Positions 9,084-17,946 of a stretch of DNA of 64,000 bases are shown here, in pieces (the stretch's first letter is position 1; every line of letters starts with the position of its first letter). The stretch lies in NCBI GenBank assembly GCA_017549485.1, contig JAFYUT010000001.1:1-64000 (forward strand), given 5' to 3'. Source of the stretch: Akkermansia sp. (GTDB taxonomy: Bacteria; Verrucomicrobiota; Verrucomicrobiia; Verrucomicrobiales; Akkermansiaceae). The notes below the pieces were generated by a model that was not told the origin of the DNA, did no database searches, and was given only the letters and a program-made list of their open reading frames with translations. A program made the translations under genes and the position numbers.

Positions 9084-9118
9084 GAAAGGGCGCACATGTT
9101 ATGCATGTGCGCCCTTTC
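9084..9118. terminator. bidirectional terminator-like hairpin between tatA and rrf2
   Basis: A perfect 15-bp inverted repeat (9084-9098 with 9104-9118, 5-nt loop) between two convergent genes. T-tracts are weak on both sides, but the convergent position fits a shared terminator. Confidence 0.7.
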
Positions 9119-9136
9119 CATGTCGGTAAAAATGTA

Positions 9137-9571
9137 TTAATTCTCGCAGAATTGAGAGTTTTCTCCCTCCCGCAGCAGTTGATCAAGCGTATAGCCTTTC
9201 AGATATTCCTGCACGATATTATCAAGCCCTTTCCACATAGGTAAGGTGGGGCAGGTGCCTTGCAGGGGGCAATCGTTTACAGACGTAGCCAGACATTGTA
9301 CAGGGGCAAGATTGCCTTCTGCCGCATGAAGAATCTCGTACACATCATAATCCTTCGGAGCTCGCGTAAGTTTGTACCCCCCGGATTTACCACGGCTGCT
9401 TATCACTAACTCTTCTCTCAACAGAAGCGACATAATGCTTTCCATATACTTGAGAGTCACATTTTGGCGTTCGGCCACGGCACGCAGAGACACAGGGCCT
9501 TCCTCAACATGGTGGGCAAGGTCAATCATGATACGAAGCGCATAGCGGCCTTTGGTAGATATCTTTAACAT
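9137..9571 (-). CDS. Rrf2-family transcriptional regulator, IscR-like with three cysteines
   Basis: A 144-residue winged-helix regulator. The N-terminus STKGRYALRIMIDLA and recognition region LKYMESIMSLLLREELV followed by SRGKSGGYKLTR are typical of Rrf2/IscR. Three cysteines (Cys93, Cys101, Cys107) lie after the dimerisation helix where IscR/NsrR ligate an iron-sulfur cluster, although the spacing CX7CX5C differs from the CX5CX5C of E. coli IscR. It may therefore sense cluster status, iron or nitric oxide. It is monocistronic. The suf operon in this window (48.9-52.7 kb) is an obvious possible target, but that is inference. Confidence 0.88.
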   Translation of the reverse strand: MLKISTKGRYALRIMIDLAHHVEEGPVSLRAVAERQNVTLKYMESIMSLLLREELVISSRGKSGGYKLTRAPKDYDVYEILHAAEGNLAPVQCLATSVNDCPLQGTCPTLPMWKGLDNIVQEYLKGYTLDQLLREGENSQFCEN

Positions 9572-9583
9572 AGGCGTGCCGTT

Positions 9584-9612
9584 TATTTATCATAATTGTT
9601 AGTTAGAGTCAA
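9584..9612 (-). promoter_or_regulatory. predicted promoter of the rrf2 gene
   Basis: TTGACT, 17 nt, TAAATA on the minus strand, with the -10 box ending 12 nt before the ATG. The -35 box lies right beside the dnaA terminator hairpin. Confidence 0.42.
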
Positions 9613-9615
9613 GAT

Positions 9616-9649
9616 AAAAGCCACTTTTCTGGTAGGAAAAGTGGCTTTT
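9616..9649 (-). terminator. dnaA terminator
   Basis: A 14-bp perfect stem (9616-9629 with 9636-9649) with a 6-nt loop, just downstream of the dnaA stop on the minus strand. The stem ends in a short T-run. Confidence 0.75.
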
Positions 9650-9681
9650 TGACGGAAATAACGAGTATAGATTTGAGAAAA

Positions 9682-11100
9682 TTAAGCAAATTGAGCAGAT
9701 AAGCGAGAAATTACCTCTTGCAGCTCGTAATCGGAAGCGAGCTTTTCTTCGATTGTTTTAGCCGCATGAATCACAGTGCCATGGTCTCTGCCACCGAAGG
9801 CAGCGCCGATATCCTGCAAAGAGCTCTGAGTATGCTTGCGGGCAAGATACATAGCAACCTGGCGGGGGTGTGCCACATTGGCCGTACGACGGCGACCATT
9901 GATGTCAGCCACACGAATCTTGAACTCCTGGGCTACGAGGTTTTGAATATCGGAGATAGAAACATCTGCCACATTCTTTTCCTCCTGCAGCATATCACGC
10001 AGCTGCATACGGGCCTCCATGATAGAGGGCTTCTTTTGTGTGAATGAGGCAAAGGTAGCCAAACGAATCAGTGCGCCTTCCAGTCGGCGAACAGATTTGG
10101 TGATATTCTTGGCAAGATATTCCAGCACCTCATCACTGATAAGATTGCTCTTCCATTGACGGCGCTTCTTGCGGAGAATAGCGATGCGTGTCTCAAGGTC
10201 AGGCACGGTGAGTGCCACGGTGAGCCCTTGCTCAAAACGAGATGTCAAACGCTCGTCCAAGCGGGAGATGTTGGCAGCAGGGCAATCAGACGCCAGAACA
10301 ATCTGTTTGCCACTGGCAAAAAGAGCGTTGAAGGTGTGGAAGAACTCCTCCTGAGTTTTATCTTTCTGAGAAAGGAACTGTATATCGTCAATCAGCAGAA
10401 CATCTGCCTTGCGATATTTGCTGCGGAAATTGCTCAGGGCATCACCTTTGCGGGAAATAGCATCGATGTACGTATTCGTGAAATCCTCACATGTTACATA
10501 CTGAACTCGTACATTTTCATCTTTTTCGCGAATGGCATTGCCTATGGCTGTCAGCAAGTGGGTTTTACCCAAGCCTGAGGAGCCATGTATGAAGAGAGGG
10601 TTATACATAGAGCAGGGGGAGTTAACCACAGCCTGTGCAGCTGCTACGGCAAACTCGCTGTTGGACCCCACCACAAACCCGTCAAAGGTCAAATCCGGGT
10701 TCAGCCCGCTATCATACTTTGCCTTGCTTTGTGTTTTCTTGCGAGAGTTGGTGTTCTTCTTGGAGGCTACGGGAGAGAGACCCGTCTGAACAGCCGTTGC
10801 GGCAGGGATGATGTCGGAAGTCTCTTCATGCTCCTCTGAGGCAGCCTGCACAAACTCTAGTTCTCTGGCAGCTTGCAGTACGCGAGAGGCTGAAATTTTG
10901 ATGTCTACGGCATAGTAAGACTCCACCCATTCTACCAACATGCCGGCCGGATACTCCAGTATGAGCTTCGTGCCGGTATCTTTCTTCAGTGTAAGCTGTG
11001 AGATATAAGCCTCGAACCCGTACTCACCCACGTTGCCCTGCACACGGAGATCCTTCATGATCTCCTCCCAAAGGGCCTTTTCCTTATCCTGATGGTTCAT
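9682..11100 (-). CDS. dnaA: chromosomal replication initiator DnaA
   Basis: The replication initiator: binds DnaA boxes and opens the origin. Domain I starts with KALWEEIMKDLRVQ; a variable linker with SKKNTNSRKKTQSKAKY follows. Domain III begins LTFDGFVVGSNSEFA and has Walker A GSSGLGKTHLLTAIGN and Walker B VLLIDDIQFLSQKDKTQEEF. Domain IV carries the DNA-binding signature RRTANVAHPRQVAMYLARKH and GGRDHGTVIHA. I chose the ATG at 11100 (MNHQDKEKALW, 472 residues); a longer frame to 11187 adds a basic stretch not typical of DnaA. It stands alone with its own terminator. Confidence 0.96.
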   Translation of the reverse strand: MNHQDKEKALWEEIMKDLRVQGNVGEYGFEAYISQLTLKKDTGTKLILEYPAGMLVEWVESYYAVDIKISASRVLQAARELEFVQAASEEHEETSDIIPAATAVQTGLSPVASKKNTNSRKKTQSKAKYDSGLNPDLTFDGFVVGSNSEFAVAAAQAVVNSPCSMYNPLFIHGSSGLGKTHLLTAIGNAIREKDENVRVQYVTCEDFTNTYIDAISRKGDALSNFRSKYRKADVLLIDDIQFLSQKDKTQEEFFHTFNALFASGKQIVLASDCPAANISRLDERLTSRFEQGLTVALTVPDLETRIAILRKKRRQWKSNLISDEVLEYLAKNITKSVRRLEGALIRLATFASFTQKKPSIMEARMQLRDMLQEEKNVADVSISDIQNLVAQEFKIRVADINGRRRTANVAHPRQVAMYLARKHTQSSLQDIGAAFGGRDHGTVIHAAKTIEEKLASDYELQEVISRLSAQFA

Positions 11101-11476
11101 TGCTTTTTTATCTCGTTCGTTTTCGTTTTTCCGTGTTACCCCGTTTTTGCTGCCGGGGTGCGTTGCGGACGGTAATATGCCACGCACCGCTGTTGAAAAA
11201 AAGTTTTTTTATTTTTCATCCCGTTAGAGCAGGGCTCTTTTCTATTGTTCCATGGGAGTTCCACAGCTTTATAATTTTTTTGTCATCTCGGTTTCGATAG
11301 TTAAGCATTCTTGATAATTATATTTGAAACCAGAGAAGCACGATCAACGCGCGTGGAACAATCTTTCAATTTGGCGCAAAGAGTTAAGTATAAGCATGCT
11401 AACTAATTTTACAAACAAGACAAAACAATAGATTATGTTAGATATACAAATAAATAGATGATTGAAAAAACGGGGG
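11101..11476. other. 376-bp intergenic region upstream of dnaA, possible origin
   Basis: The longest gene-free stretch of the window. Its far side (11380-11470) is very AT-rich. No perfect DnaA box (TTATCCACA) is present. There are three related sites sharing a GTTCCA core: 11244-11253, 11256-11264 and, inverted, 11351-11361 (GTGGAACAAT). A position next to dnaA and an AT-rich flank are features of origins, but the boxes are too weak for a call. A convincing dnaA promoter was not found. Confidence 0.28.
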
Positions 11477-12361
11477 TTATGCACTAAAGTGCTGCCACCC
11501 TCCGCTGAGGGTGTTTCTCAAAGAATTTGTCAATTTTCCGATGGGGAAAAGAGACAGCTGCGGGTGTTGGTTCACACATGCTGCATCTAAGGGAGAAAGC
11601 GTGAGCAACAGCTCATAATCTTCCCCATCATTAAGGGCTTGTTCAACAGAGCAGCCGGGGTTGCACGGTATGAATTCACGGGTCAATTCAAAACCGCAAC
11701 CGGATGCAGCAGCCAAGCGTGGCAGGTCGGCAGCAATGCCGTCTGACAAATCCATCATGGCAGTGGGGCGAAGCCCAAGCAACATCAAGGAGCGAGCTAA
11801 ATGCACGCGAGGAGTAAAATCTAAATGATGCTCAGAGGGGAAACTCCCCCCCAGCGGGCCAGTAACAAAGATGACATCACCTGCTCGGCCACCGCTGCGC
11901 AGAATGGCCTGCCCGTGCTCTACCCTGCCGGTGAGTGCTACATTAATGACAAGCCCATCGTAGGGGATGGATGAAGTCTCCCCGCCGGCAACAGAAATAT
12001 TGAATTGAGTTGCTATCTCATCAATACCGCGATAAATGCCCTCAAGCAGCTCTACAGGGCGGCTTTTATGAGCAAGTATGGTAATGAGAGCATGCTCAGG
12101 CAAACCACCCATTGCCGCGATGTCTGACACGGCGCGAGCCAAAGCTTTTCGTCCAATGCGGCGAGGCTCCGTATCGGGGGTAAAGTGAACATTCTCTACC
12201 ACAACATCGGTTTTCAACAAGGTATCCCACTCTTCATTACGGGCAACAACGGCACAATCATCCCCGGGCCCAACCATCATGGGGGCAGAATCGTGTAGGC
12301 ATGACAGCAAGCGTTGTAGTACTGCATTTTCGCCCAACCCCTGTAAGGGTGTGTGTGACAT
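11477..12361 (-). CDS. thiL: thiamine-monophosphate kinase
   Basis: Phosphorylates thiamine monophosphate to the active cofactor thiamine diphosphate, which MenD (encoded at 29.6-31.2 kb) requires. Family motifs: GPGDDCAVV near residue 31, LLKTDVVVENVHF, the AMGGLPEHALITI block and DLSDGIAADLPRL, all for metal-ATP and substrate binding in the AIR-synthase-like fold. I use the ATG at 12361; a TTG four codons upstream overlaps the preceding gene's stop. It is the last gene of its operon, overlapping or abutting the CPBP gene. Confidence 0.92.
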   Translation of the reverse strand: MSHTPLQGLGENAVLQRLLSCLHDSAPMMVGPGDDCAVVARNEEWDTLLKTDVVVENVHFTPDTEPRRIGRKALARAVSDIAAMGGLPEHALITILAHKSRPVELLEGIYRGIDEIATQFNISVAGGETSSIPYDGLVINVALTGRVEHGQAILRSGGRAGDVIFVTGPLGGSFPSEHHLDFTPRVHLARSLMLLGLRPTAMMDLSDGIAADLPRLAAASGCGFELTREFIPCNPGCSVEQALNDGEDYELLLTLSPLDAACVNQHPQLSLFPIGKLTNSLRNTLSGGWQHFSA

Positions 12362-12369
12362 CGGCAAAA

Positions 12370-13212
12370 TCAAGCGGAAGGTATGAAGAAAATCTGAATG
12401 ACGACTATGGCATTAAAGATAGCGTGAAGAATCATCGGATAAATGATAGAGCGGGTCTGCGCATAGAGCATACACTGCACAAAACCGAAAATGGATAAGA
12501 CTACGGTTTGAATCAAAGAAAGGTGAACAGCCCCGAACAAGATTCCAGATAGAAGGGCAGCCGATACAATGCCGATGCGACAACTGAGAAGCCTGAAAAT
12601 AAACCCGCGAAAAAAGATTTCCTCAACAATGGGAGCTATCACAATGGCGCTGACTGCCAATGGCATCATCTCAACCGGTGACGCTTGTTTCAAAGTTTTG
12701 ACGCTCTGCTGCATTTCCGGAGACCCGGTCACGTGTATCAACCATTCATAGAACCCGGATACGTCTATTATGATATTCAGCACGTAAATGCACATCAAAG
12801 CGGGGATAACAAGCAGGAAAGAGCGTAGAGATACCCATTTTTCGGAATTAAAGGTACTCGTATATCTTACCAGCAGAGGCATGTAAAGAAACAAGGGGAA
12901 CAACATGTCAATCCATGCTTCCAACAAACCGGGCTCTCGCACCGAGTTTTCTGCGGCTTCATCAGACATGAAAAACGAGGCAGAAAACAGCAGCGTGTTG
13001 ACACATATATAGAAAAGAGTAAACAATTTATCCGCAAGAACAGGGTATTTTGCTTGCAGCACGGGCTCTAACGGGGGAAGCTCATAAATAACACCGGCCG
13101 ATTCAACATACCTTTTGGACGGTAACGGTAGGAGACAGAAAAAGAAGACAAGCCCCGCACTGCTGAGAAGGAGTGCTAAATTTATTTGCTCGTAAAATTG
13201 TAGATTATCCAT
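12370..13212 (-). CDS. CPBP-family intramembrane metalloprotease (Abi/CAAX protease-like)
   Basis: A 280-residue multi-span membrane protein with about eight hydrophobic segments. The conserved motifs of the CPBP/Abi family are visible: VEEIFFRGFIFRLL (EExxxR, near residue 203), then LFGAVHLSLIQ (FxxxH) and LHAIFNAIVV (HxxxN/D). These coordinate the metal and the catalytic glutamate in prokaryotic relatives of Rce1. Substrates of bacterial members are mostly unknown; some protect against bacteriocins. Its own promoter (TTGAAA/TAAAAT) lies across the end of the preceding gene. thiL follows with overlap. Confidence 0.88.
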   Translation of the reverse strand: MDNLQFYEQINLALLLSSAGLVFFFCLLPLPSKRYVESAGVIYELPPLEPVLQAKYPVLADKLFTLFYICVNTLLFSASFFMSDEAAENSVREPGLLEAWIDMLFPLFLYMPLLVRYTSTFNSEKWVSLRSFLLVIPALMCIYVLNIIIDVSGFYEWLIHVTGSPEMQQSVKTLKQASPVEMMPLAVSAIVIAPIVEEIFFRGFIFRLLSCRIGIVSAALLSGILFGAVHLSLIQTVVLSIFGFVQCMLYAQTRSIIYPMILHAIFNAIVVIQIFFIPSA

Positions 13213-13226
13213 CTGTTCCGTTGGTT

Positions 13227-13255
13227 ATTTTAGCTTGCTTTACGGGTATTTTCAA
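13227..13255 (-). promoter_or_regulatory. predicted promoter of the CPBP protease-thiL operon
   Basis: TTGAAA, 17 nt, TAAAAT on the minus strand. The -10 box ends 14 nt before the ATG; the -35 box overlaps the stop end of the phosphopantetheinyl transferase gene. Confidence 0.5.
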
Positions 13256-13824
13256 GAAGAAAGTCGGTAGGCAACAGCCCCGCAATAGTCTGAATGAGGT
13301 TGAAAAAGCTCCACGGCAATAGATGTATCCCCCATGACATCAACACGGCCATGATTCAAAACAAAGGGATAATCCAAGGCTTTCCATATCGTGGCGCCGT
13401 GCAGTTTAACAAGAGATTCGGCAATGCTCCAGCACGTAAAAAACACCTCTGCCGGCTCTCCCTGTGAGCGAAATCTCTGCAATTGTTCAGCGCCCATAAT
13501 ACGAGGAGCCGATTTAGAAATAAGGGCATTGCCGCGTTTTTGTTGAATATCAACACCAATAGGAGCATGATGAAACGCCATGCACAAATAATCACCGGAA
13601 TGGCTGATATTGAAATGCACCCCTTGAGTCAAAGGTTTACCGTGTTCGTTCTGAGTAAAGCAAACATCGGCAGCGGCTATACCTACTCTGCGAGCAATTT
13701 CATGACGGAGAAGAGCCCTCGCCATACGGCGAGAGAGAGGGAATTCCCGCTCCTCTTGCGTCAATACGGAAACATCCAACGCAAGCTTTGAGACTTCATT
13801 AAGCCTGTAACAGAGATAATCCAT
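13252..13824 (-). CDS. 4'-phosphopantetheinyl transferase, Sfp/EntD type
   Basis: A 190-residue enzyme expected to attach the phosphopantetheine arm from CoA to acyl or peptidyl carrier proteins. The family's blocks are present: HFNISHSGDYLCMAF, PIGVDIQQ (metal-binding GVDI) at about residues 103-110, and FFTCWSIAESLVKLHG. In the last block the usual W-x-x-K-E-[AS]-x-x-K is WSIAESLVK, so the first lysine is alanine while E and the second K remain. No carrier-protein or polyketide genes are nearby, so it may serve fatty-acid ACP. It begins 1 bp after the phosphodiesterase gene stop. Confidence 0.85.
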   Translation of the reverse strand: MDYLCYRLNEVSKLALDVSVLTQEEREFPLSRRMARALLRHEIARRVGIAAADVCFTQNEHGKPLTQGVHFNISHSGDYLCMAFHHAPIGVDIQQKRGNALISKSAPRIMGAEQLQRFRSQGEPAEVFFTCWSIAESLVKLHGATIWKALDYPFVLNHGRVDVMGDTSIAVELFQPHSDYCGAVAYRLSS

Positions 13825-13825
13825 A

Positions 13826-14317
13826 TCAGATTCGGTAAAAGCTTACATCATTGGTTGCTGTATCATATACGGCAAACCCCGGCGGACGCCGCACCCCGCC
13901 AACCTCACCGGGGTTAACAACAAGCGTGCCTATATGGATAAACTTTTCAGCCACGTGAGTATGCCCGAAAAACACGGCATGATAATTGCCGCTTTCAGCT
14001 TTGGCTGATGCACGGTATGGCAAATGGGTGAAATATATGTTGCGATGCTCAATCTCTAACGCTGCTTCATCCCCATGGTGAACAGCATCGGAAAAAAGAG
14101 AAGCGATGCGCTGGTGCGCGGCTCGGTCATATTCATTGTTACCGAAAACGATATCTGCCGGCATTTGCCACTCTTCAAGTAACAACTTAAGTGTAGATAT
14201 CTCTACGATATCACCCATAAAAAACAAGCGTGTGCAGCCTGCCTCCTTGGCAGCATGCAGTGCCAGAAGCATATTTTCCGTGCGGTCATGCACATCTGAA
14301 AGCAATGCAATTTTCAT
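13826..14317 (-). CDS. YfcE/MJ0936-type metallophosphoesterase
   Basis: A 163-residue calcineurin-like phosphodiesterase. The metal-binding motifs run in the expected order: LLSDVHDR (DxH), FFMGDIVE (GD), FGNNEYD (GNHD variant, with N for H), and FFGHTHVAE (GHTH), followed by NPGEVGG, typical of the YfcE clade. Substrate unknown. It overlaps the preceding 710-residue membrane protein gene by 4 bp, so it may be translated with the three-gene cluster, or merely share its operon. Confidence 0.85.
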   Translation of the reverse strand: MKIALLSDVHDRTENMLLALHAAKEAGCTRLFFMGDIVEISTLKLLLEEWQMPADIVFGNNEYDRAAHQRIASLFSDAVHHGDEAALEIEHRNIYFTHLPYRASAKAESGNYHAVFFGHTHVAEKFIHIGTLVVNPGEVGGVRRPPGFAVYDTATNDVSFYRI

Positions 14318-16446
14318 GGATTCTTACGTTCGGCTGCAAAAAGAGGGGAGAGAGGCAGAGCCTCCGATGGTGCTTCATCCTCCGTAAAATAGCGAACACC
14401 ATCCGCTGACACATACCACAGGGGGTCACCATCCTTGCGCTCGCGGCAGAGATGCATCTTTCCTGCGGCATTAACATAGCCACAGAAACGAGCTGTAGCA
14501 GCATAGGCAGCAAGGAAATTATCGGCCATTTCGGCACGGTAATCATGCCCGCGGTGAGTCTTGAACCACTCAGCAAAGGCGTTTTCAGCACGGCGCACAT
14601 CGGCAGCTGTGCTGAGCCAACATCCGGGAACTAAATTCAACCGATGTCGTTTCAACAGTTCTGCAAATGAAGCAGAATGAGCTTTCAACGTCGGAGAGAA
14701 ACGCACACCACTCAACAAGGGATGCGGGTGGGCATTCGTCAACTTCAGCAATACCCAATAAATATACGCCTGAGCTAATGCCGGGTGTTTACCCTCGGGA
14801 TAATTCAGCACCTTCGTCAGCAAATCAGGTATATTTTTTTGTATAAATAGGGTATTGCGTTCAATGTCTAAATTAATGGGTAGGGTGCTGGCATCTATCT
14901 CACCCAACTCATAGGTGTCATCGTTCTGAAACTCGCGGTAGGTATCTTCCGGCGTATAGGCTGGGTCAATCGTGCTGCGGCGGTAGGTGATAAAATTCGT
15001 TTTGTCCAGCTGAGGTTGAATCGTGCTGTACCAAGTTACCGAATCCGACACTTTGAGAGTATATACCTTATGCCGGTATGAGGGAGCCGTAAATAAATCT
15101 TCGGCTATCTGCAAGACTTCGGGTGAAGCAGGGAATTGTTGTGTAAAACTGGAAGCGCCGTTGAGAAATACGGCGGTTGCAGCCGACAACTGTTCAGCAG
15201 AAATATCGCCCTCGGGAGCAGATACATGTACCATCATTTCTTCCTCAGAAGGCAAATGTGGCTTAATGGTCAACAATCGTTGAGCAGGGGCATATACCGC
15301 AAAGTCAGTCTCTTCAAGTATTTTACGGTATGATTTATAGCTTCGGCATGCAGATATTCGCGTAAAGAATTGTTGAAGCTGCTTGATATCTCGCAGCAAC
15401 ATGCGATTATCATCAAGAGCTTCGTTTATAGAAGCAGGCATATCGGAGCTGATGCCATACAATCTAATAGTTGCATCAGTTTCCGCAAGCCTCTTCAAAA
15501 GGGCTTCTTTGTGTGCCGTTAAAAGCTTAATATCCTCCCCGGCATTCCCTGTCAATTCCGGGGAGAGCGGCAAAGGCTTCTCCAGTTCATGCTGTATTTC
15601 TGTTTTGTGAGCAACTAATTCATTGTATTGGAGCCTGCAAACATCATGCCATCGGCTACGTAATTGTTCTCGGCCTCGGGGTGAGGCGTCAATTTCTGCA
15701 TCCAACTCAGCAAGAGCACTTGGTGACAAGTCAGATACTTTCTTTTTTCCTGATTCAAAGTGTGATAACAGGGAATCTATTTTATGGTAATGTTTAGCTA
15801 CTCCTCGCAGCCAATTCTGCGCGTTAGCTCCGGCATTTTTCAATTCCGGGCAAAAGTATCGGTACAATGCACTATCTGCTGAATGCAAGGCGGTTTCCAC
15901 ATTGTCAACAGTCGGGTGTTCCATTGCTTGCATGAGTTGTTCGTATCGACTTTGAGCATTGTTATTCAAAGCAACACATACAGAAACAACCAGGGTTAAA
16001 GCGCTTGCAACCAATCCCCCCTGTAGGAGGATACGTTTTCTCTTACGCCCCCCCAATTCACGAATCCTTTTTTTCAGCAAGCGTAGATAACGAATATATT
16101 GCTCTGACAGTTCAACTCCGCATCGTTTCAAAATAGCGGCATGATGCTCAAAGGCACTTAATGAATTTGATAATTCATCTTTGCTCATCATACGCAGTTT
16201 TTCCTCGGGGTGGTCATCCATTAACCAATCTAACGCTTTCCGCGCATCATTAGCGGCAGCCTCACGGCGTTCGGCCGCTGACAAGGTTAAACGCATAGGC
16301 TCCCCATGATTCAATCGATACAGCTCTTCTTTTGCTTCAAGGTCCTGCGGATTTTCCTCAATATAGTCAGACAAACAAGAGCGCACGTCATCCCACCGCT
16401 CAGCCAAAGCCATGCGTCTGAGAATGCGCTGTATGTTTGCGTTCAT
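14314..16446 (-). CDS. large membrane-anchored helical protein of the GTPase/GAP1-like cluster
   Basis: A 710-residue protein I do not recognise. Residues 1-130 are helical and charged, with a short TPR-like start (AERWDDVRSCLSDYIEENPQ). A strongly basic stretch (GGRKRKR, about 136-142) precedes one membrane span (LVASALTLVVSVCVAL). The remaining 540 residues are mostly predicted helices, ending in a region with tryptophans and aromatic residues. The basic residues before the span suggest N-in, C-out topology: cytoplasmic N-terminus, large periplasmic part. It follows the GAP1-like gene by 17 bp and overlaps the phosphodiesterase gene. A link to the GASH-type helical partners of GTPase systems is possible but I cannot show it. 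Confidence 0.75.
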   Translation of the reverse strand: MNANIQRILRRMALAERWDDVRSCLSDYIEENPQDLEAKEELYRLNHGEPMRLTLSAAERREAAANDARKALDWLMDDHPEEKLRMMSKDELSNSLSAFEHHAAILKRCGVELSEQYIRYLRLLKKRIRELGGRKRKRILLQGGLVASALTLVVSVCVALNNNAQSRYEQLMQAMEHPTVDNVETALHSADSALYRYFCPELKNAGANAQNWLRGVAKHYHKIDSLLSHFESGKKKVSDLSPSALAELDAEIDASPRGREQLRSRWHDVCRLQYNELVAHKTEIQHELEKPLPLSPELTGNAGEDIKLLTAHKEALLKRLAETDATIRLYGISSDMPASINEALDDNRMLLRDIKQLQQFFTRISACRSYKSYRKILEETDFAVYAPAQRLLTIKPHLPSEEEMMVHVSAPEGDISAEQLSAATAVFLNGASSFTQQFPASPEVLQIAEDLFTAPSYRHKVYTLKVSDSVTWYSTIQPQLDKTNFITYRRSTIDPAYTPEDTYREFQNDDTYELGEIDASTLPINLDIERNTLFIQKNIPDLLTKVLNYPEGKHPALAQAYIYWVLLKLTNAHPHPLLSGVRFSPTLKAHSASFAELLKRHRLNLVPGCWLSTAADVRRAENAFAEWFKTHRGHDYRAEMADNFLAAYAATARFCGYVNAAGKMHLCRERKDGDPLWYVSADGVRYFTEDEAPSEALPLSPLFAAERKNP

Positions 16447-16463
16447 ATTAAAAGCAGCTGTAT

Positions 16464-17936
16464 TTAATGAGCTAATTGACGAATAATGGGGCGCATGTGA
16501 TGTTGCAACCGTCTGTCATTTGAAACCGCTTGCTTGAGTTGCGGATATTTTTTAAATAGGTTCTTCCAACCGTGTAAAACAGTTGTATCGCTATTCAACT
16601 GTACCCACTCCTCAGCAGGATAATCACGCGTGGCTGTTATTAAATAATAATGGCATAACTCCTCAGGCTTTAATTCCAGCATAGTTGCATGGGTGAGCAG
16701 GTAGAGCAAATTATCAGGGTGCCCCTCTGCTTTGTGAGCTGACGCAAGCAACAAGTCAATACATTCTGCCAATATGGCATGGCGAGGGTGCATTGATGGG
16801 AGTAATGAGGCCTTGAGACGCTGCAATTGCGGCTCAGCCGGCTGAGATTGACGAACAATAGCAGCAAACTCATGTACGGCACGTTGTTCCTCTTGGGTGG
16901 TAAGCACTTCATCGCTTACCGGCGCTGAGGCAAAATCCACATAGTTACTGACCACAACATACACCAGCACAGTTAAACCCAAGAGGCCACCTATATATCG
17001 GAGCCATCGCGCATGAGAACCTATCGGCGGCTTGACATCAAATGTTTCGTAGTCTTGGGCTTCAGTGTATTTATAGGGTTCCGGAGTAAAAGAGGGCGCA
17101 GCCATAGGCGTTTGCCTCTGTTCGGCCTGTGGCATAACAAGGGGCGCACCGCTGCGAACAAATGAGCTGCGAGTACCGGAATCTTCTTCCAGGATTGAGA
17201 GATTATTATTAATTACCAGTATGGGAATAGGATGTGCAGCAAGCCTGAAAGAGTCTTCCTCTGCACTGTTGGTGCATGTTACAGCTATGTCTACCGCATC
17301 AAAATCGGTAACAGAACCGGAGAAAAAAGAGCTGAAACATTTTCCCCAACCACGGGTTACCGATAACCATGTACTTTCATGTAAAAGCCTCAATGCCTTA
17401 GCATTCGTTAATTCGGGAGATATGCTCATCAGACATTTACCGAGATAGGGAGGAGCCAGCAATGCTGTGGCGTTACGCTTGTGTCCGGTATATAATTTCC
17501 AGCACTCTTGGGTAGATGCATCCGGCAATTGAGAGGCGGATACCTTCGGTTCTTGTGGGGAAGACGTCGGTGATGAGGAAGATGTTTGCCAAAAGTCAAC
17601 GGAATACAAGGTCTCAATTATTCCTGCTGGAGTCGGTCGAGAGGAGTTTTTCTGCAACGCAATTACTTCCTCTTCCGTCAGCACCAAATGGTGGATTCTG
17701 ACCCCGGAAGCGTCTTGATAACTCATGGCGCTGAGCACATGATGTTGCCCCATGATATGATAGCAGAAATGAGTTTGCGCAACACGCGGAACTTTAACAC
17801 TGAGAGTTTTGCAGAACTCTTGCAGTAAAGATTGCAGATTCTCCGGCATATCAGCACTGACAGCAAGCACCTCAACTCGGGGCGAACAGTATTCCTCTCC
17901 GAGAATCTGGGTTTGGCTGATGTGTTGATACGACAT
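16464..17936 (-). CDS. GAP1-N2-like protein with one membrane span
   Basis: About 490 residues. The N-terminal 110 residues resemble the GAP1 N-terminal domain of GTPase-associated conflict-type systems: VEVLAVSADMPENLQSLLQEF, then THFCYHIMGQHHVLSAMSY, ending RIHHLVLTEEE, which matches the AHHLVL-E signature. A Ser/Pro-rich linker, a second globular region and a proline-rich stretch follow. One membrane span (YIGGLLGLTVLVYVVVSNYV, about residue 320) leads to a C-terminal helical region. I use the ATG at 17936; the frame opens at 17960, inside the previous gene. It is co-transcribed with its flanking genes. The domain assignment is by pattern and should be treated as probable. Confidence 0.7.
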   Translation of the reverse strand: MSYQHISQTQILGEEYCSPRVEVLAVSADMPENLQSLLQEFCKTLSVKVPRVAQTHFCYHIMGQHHVLSAMSYQDASGVRIHHLVLTEEEVIALQKNSSRPTPAGIIETLYSVDFWQTSSSSPTSSPQEPKVSASQLPDASTQECWKLYTGHKRNATALLAPPYLGKCLMSISPELTNAKALRLLHESTWLSVTRGWGKCFSSFFSGSVTDFDAVDIAVTCTNSAEEDSFRLAAHPIPILVINNNLSILEEDSGTRSSFVRSGAPLVMPQAEQRQTPMAAPSFTPEPYKYTEAQDYETFDVKPPIGSHARWLRYIGGLLGLTVLVYVVVSNYVDFASAPVSDEVLTTQEEQRAVHEFAAIVRQSQPAEPQLQRLKASLLPSMHPRHAILAECIDLLLASAHKAEGHPDNLLYLLTHATMLELKPEELCHYYLITATRDYPAEEWVQLNSDTTVLHGWKNLFKKYPQLKQAVSNDRRLQHHMRPIIRQLAH

Positions 17937-17946
17937 TCCGGTATTA

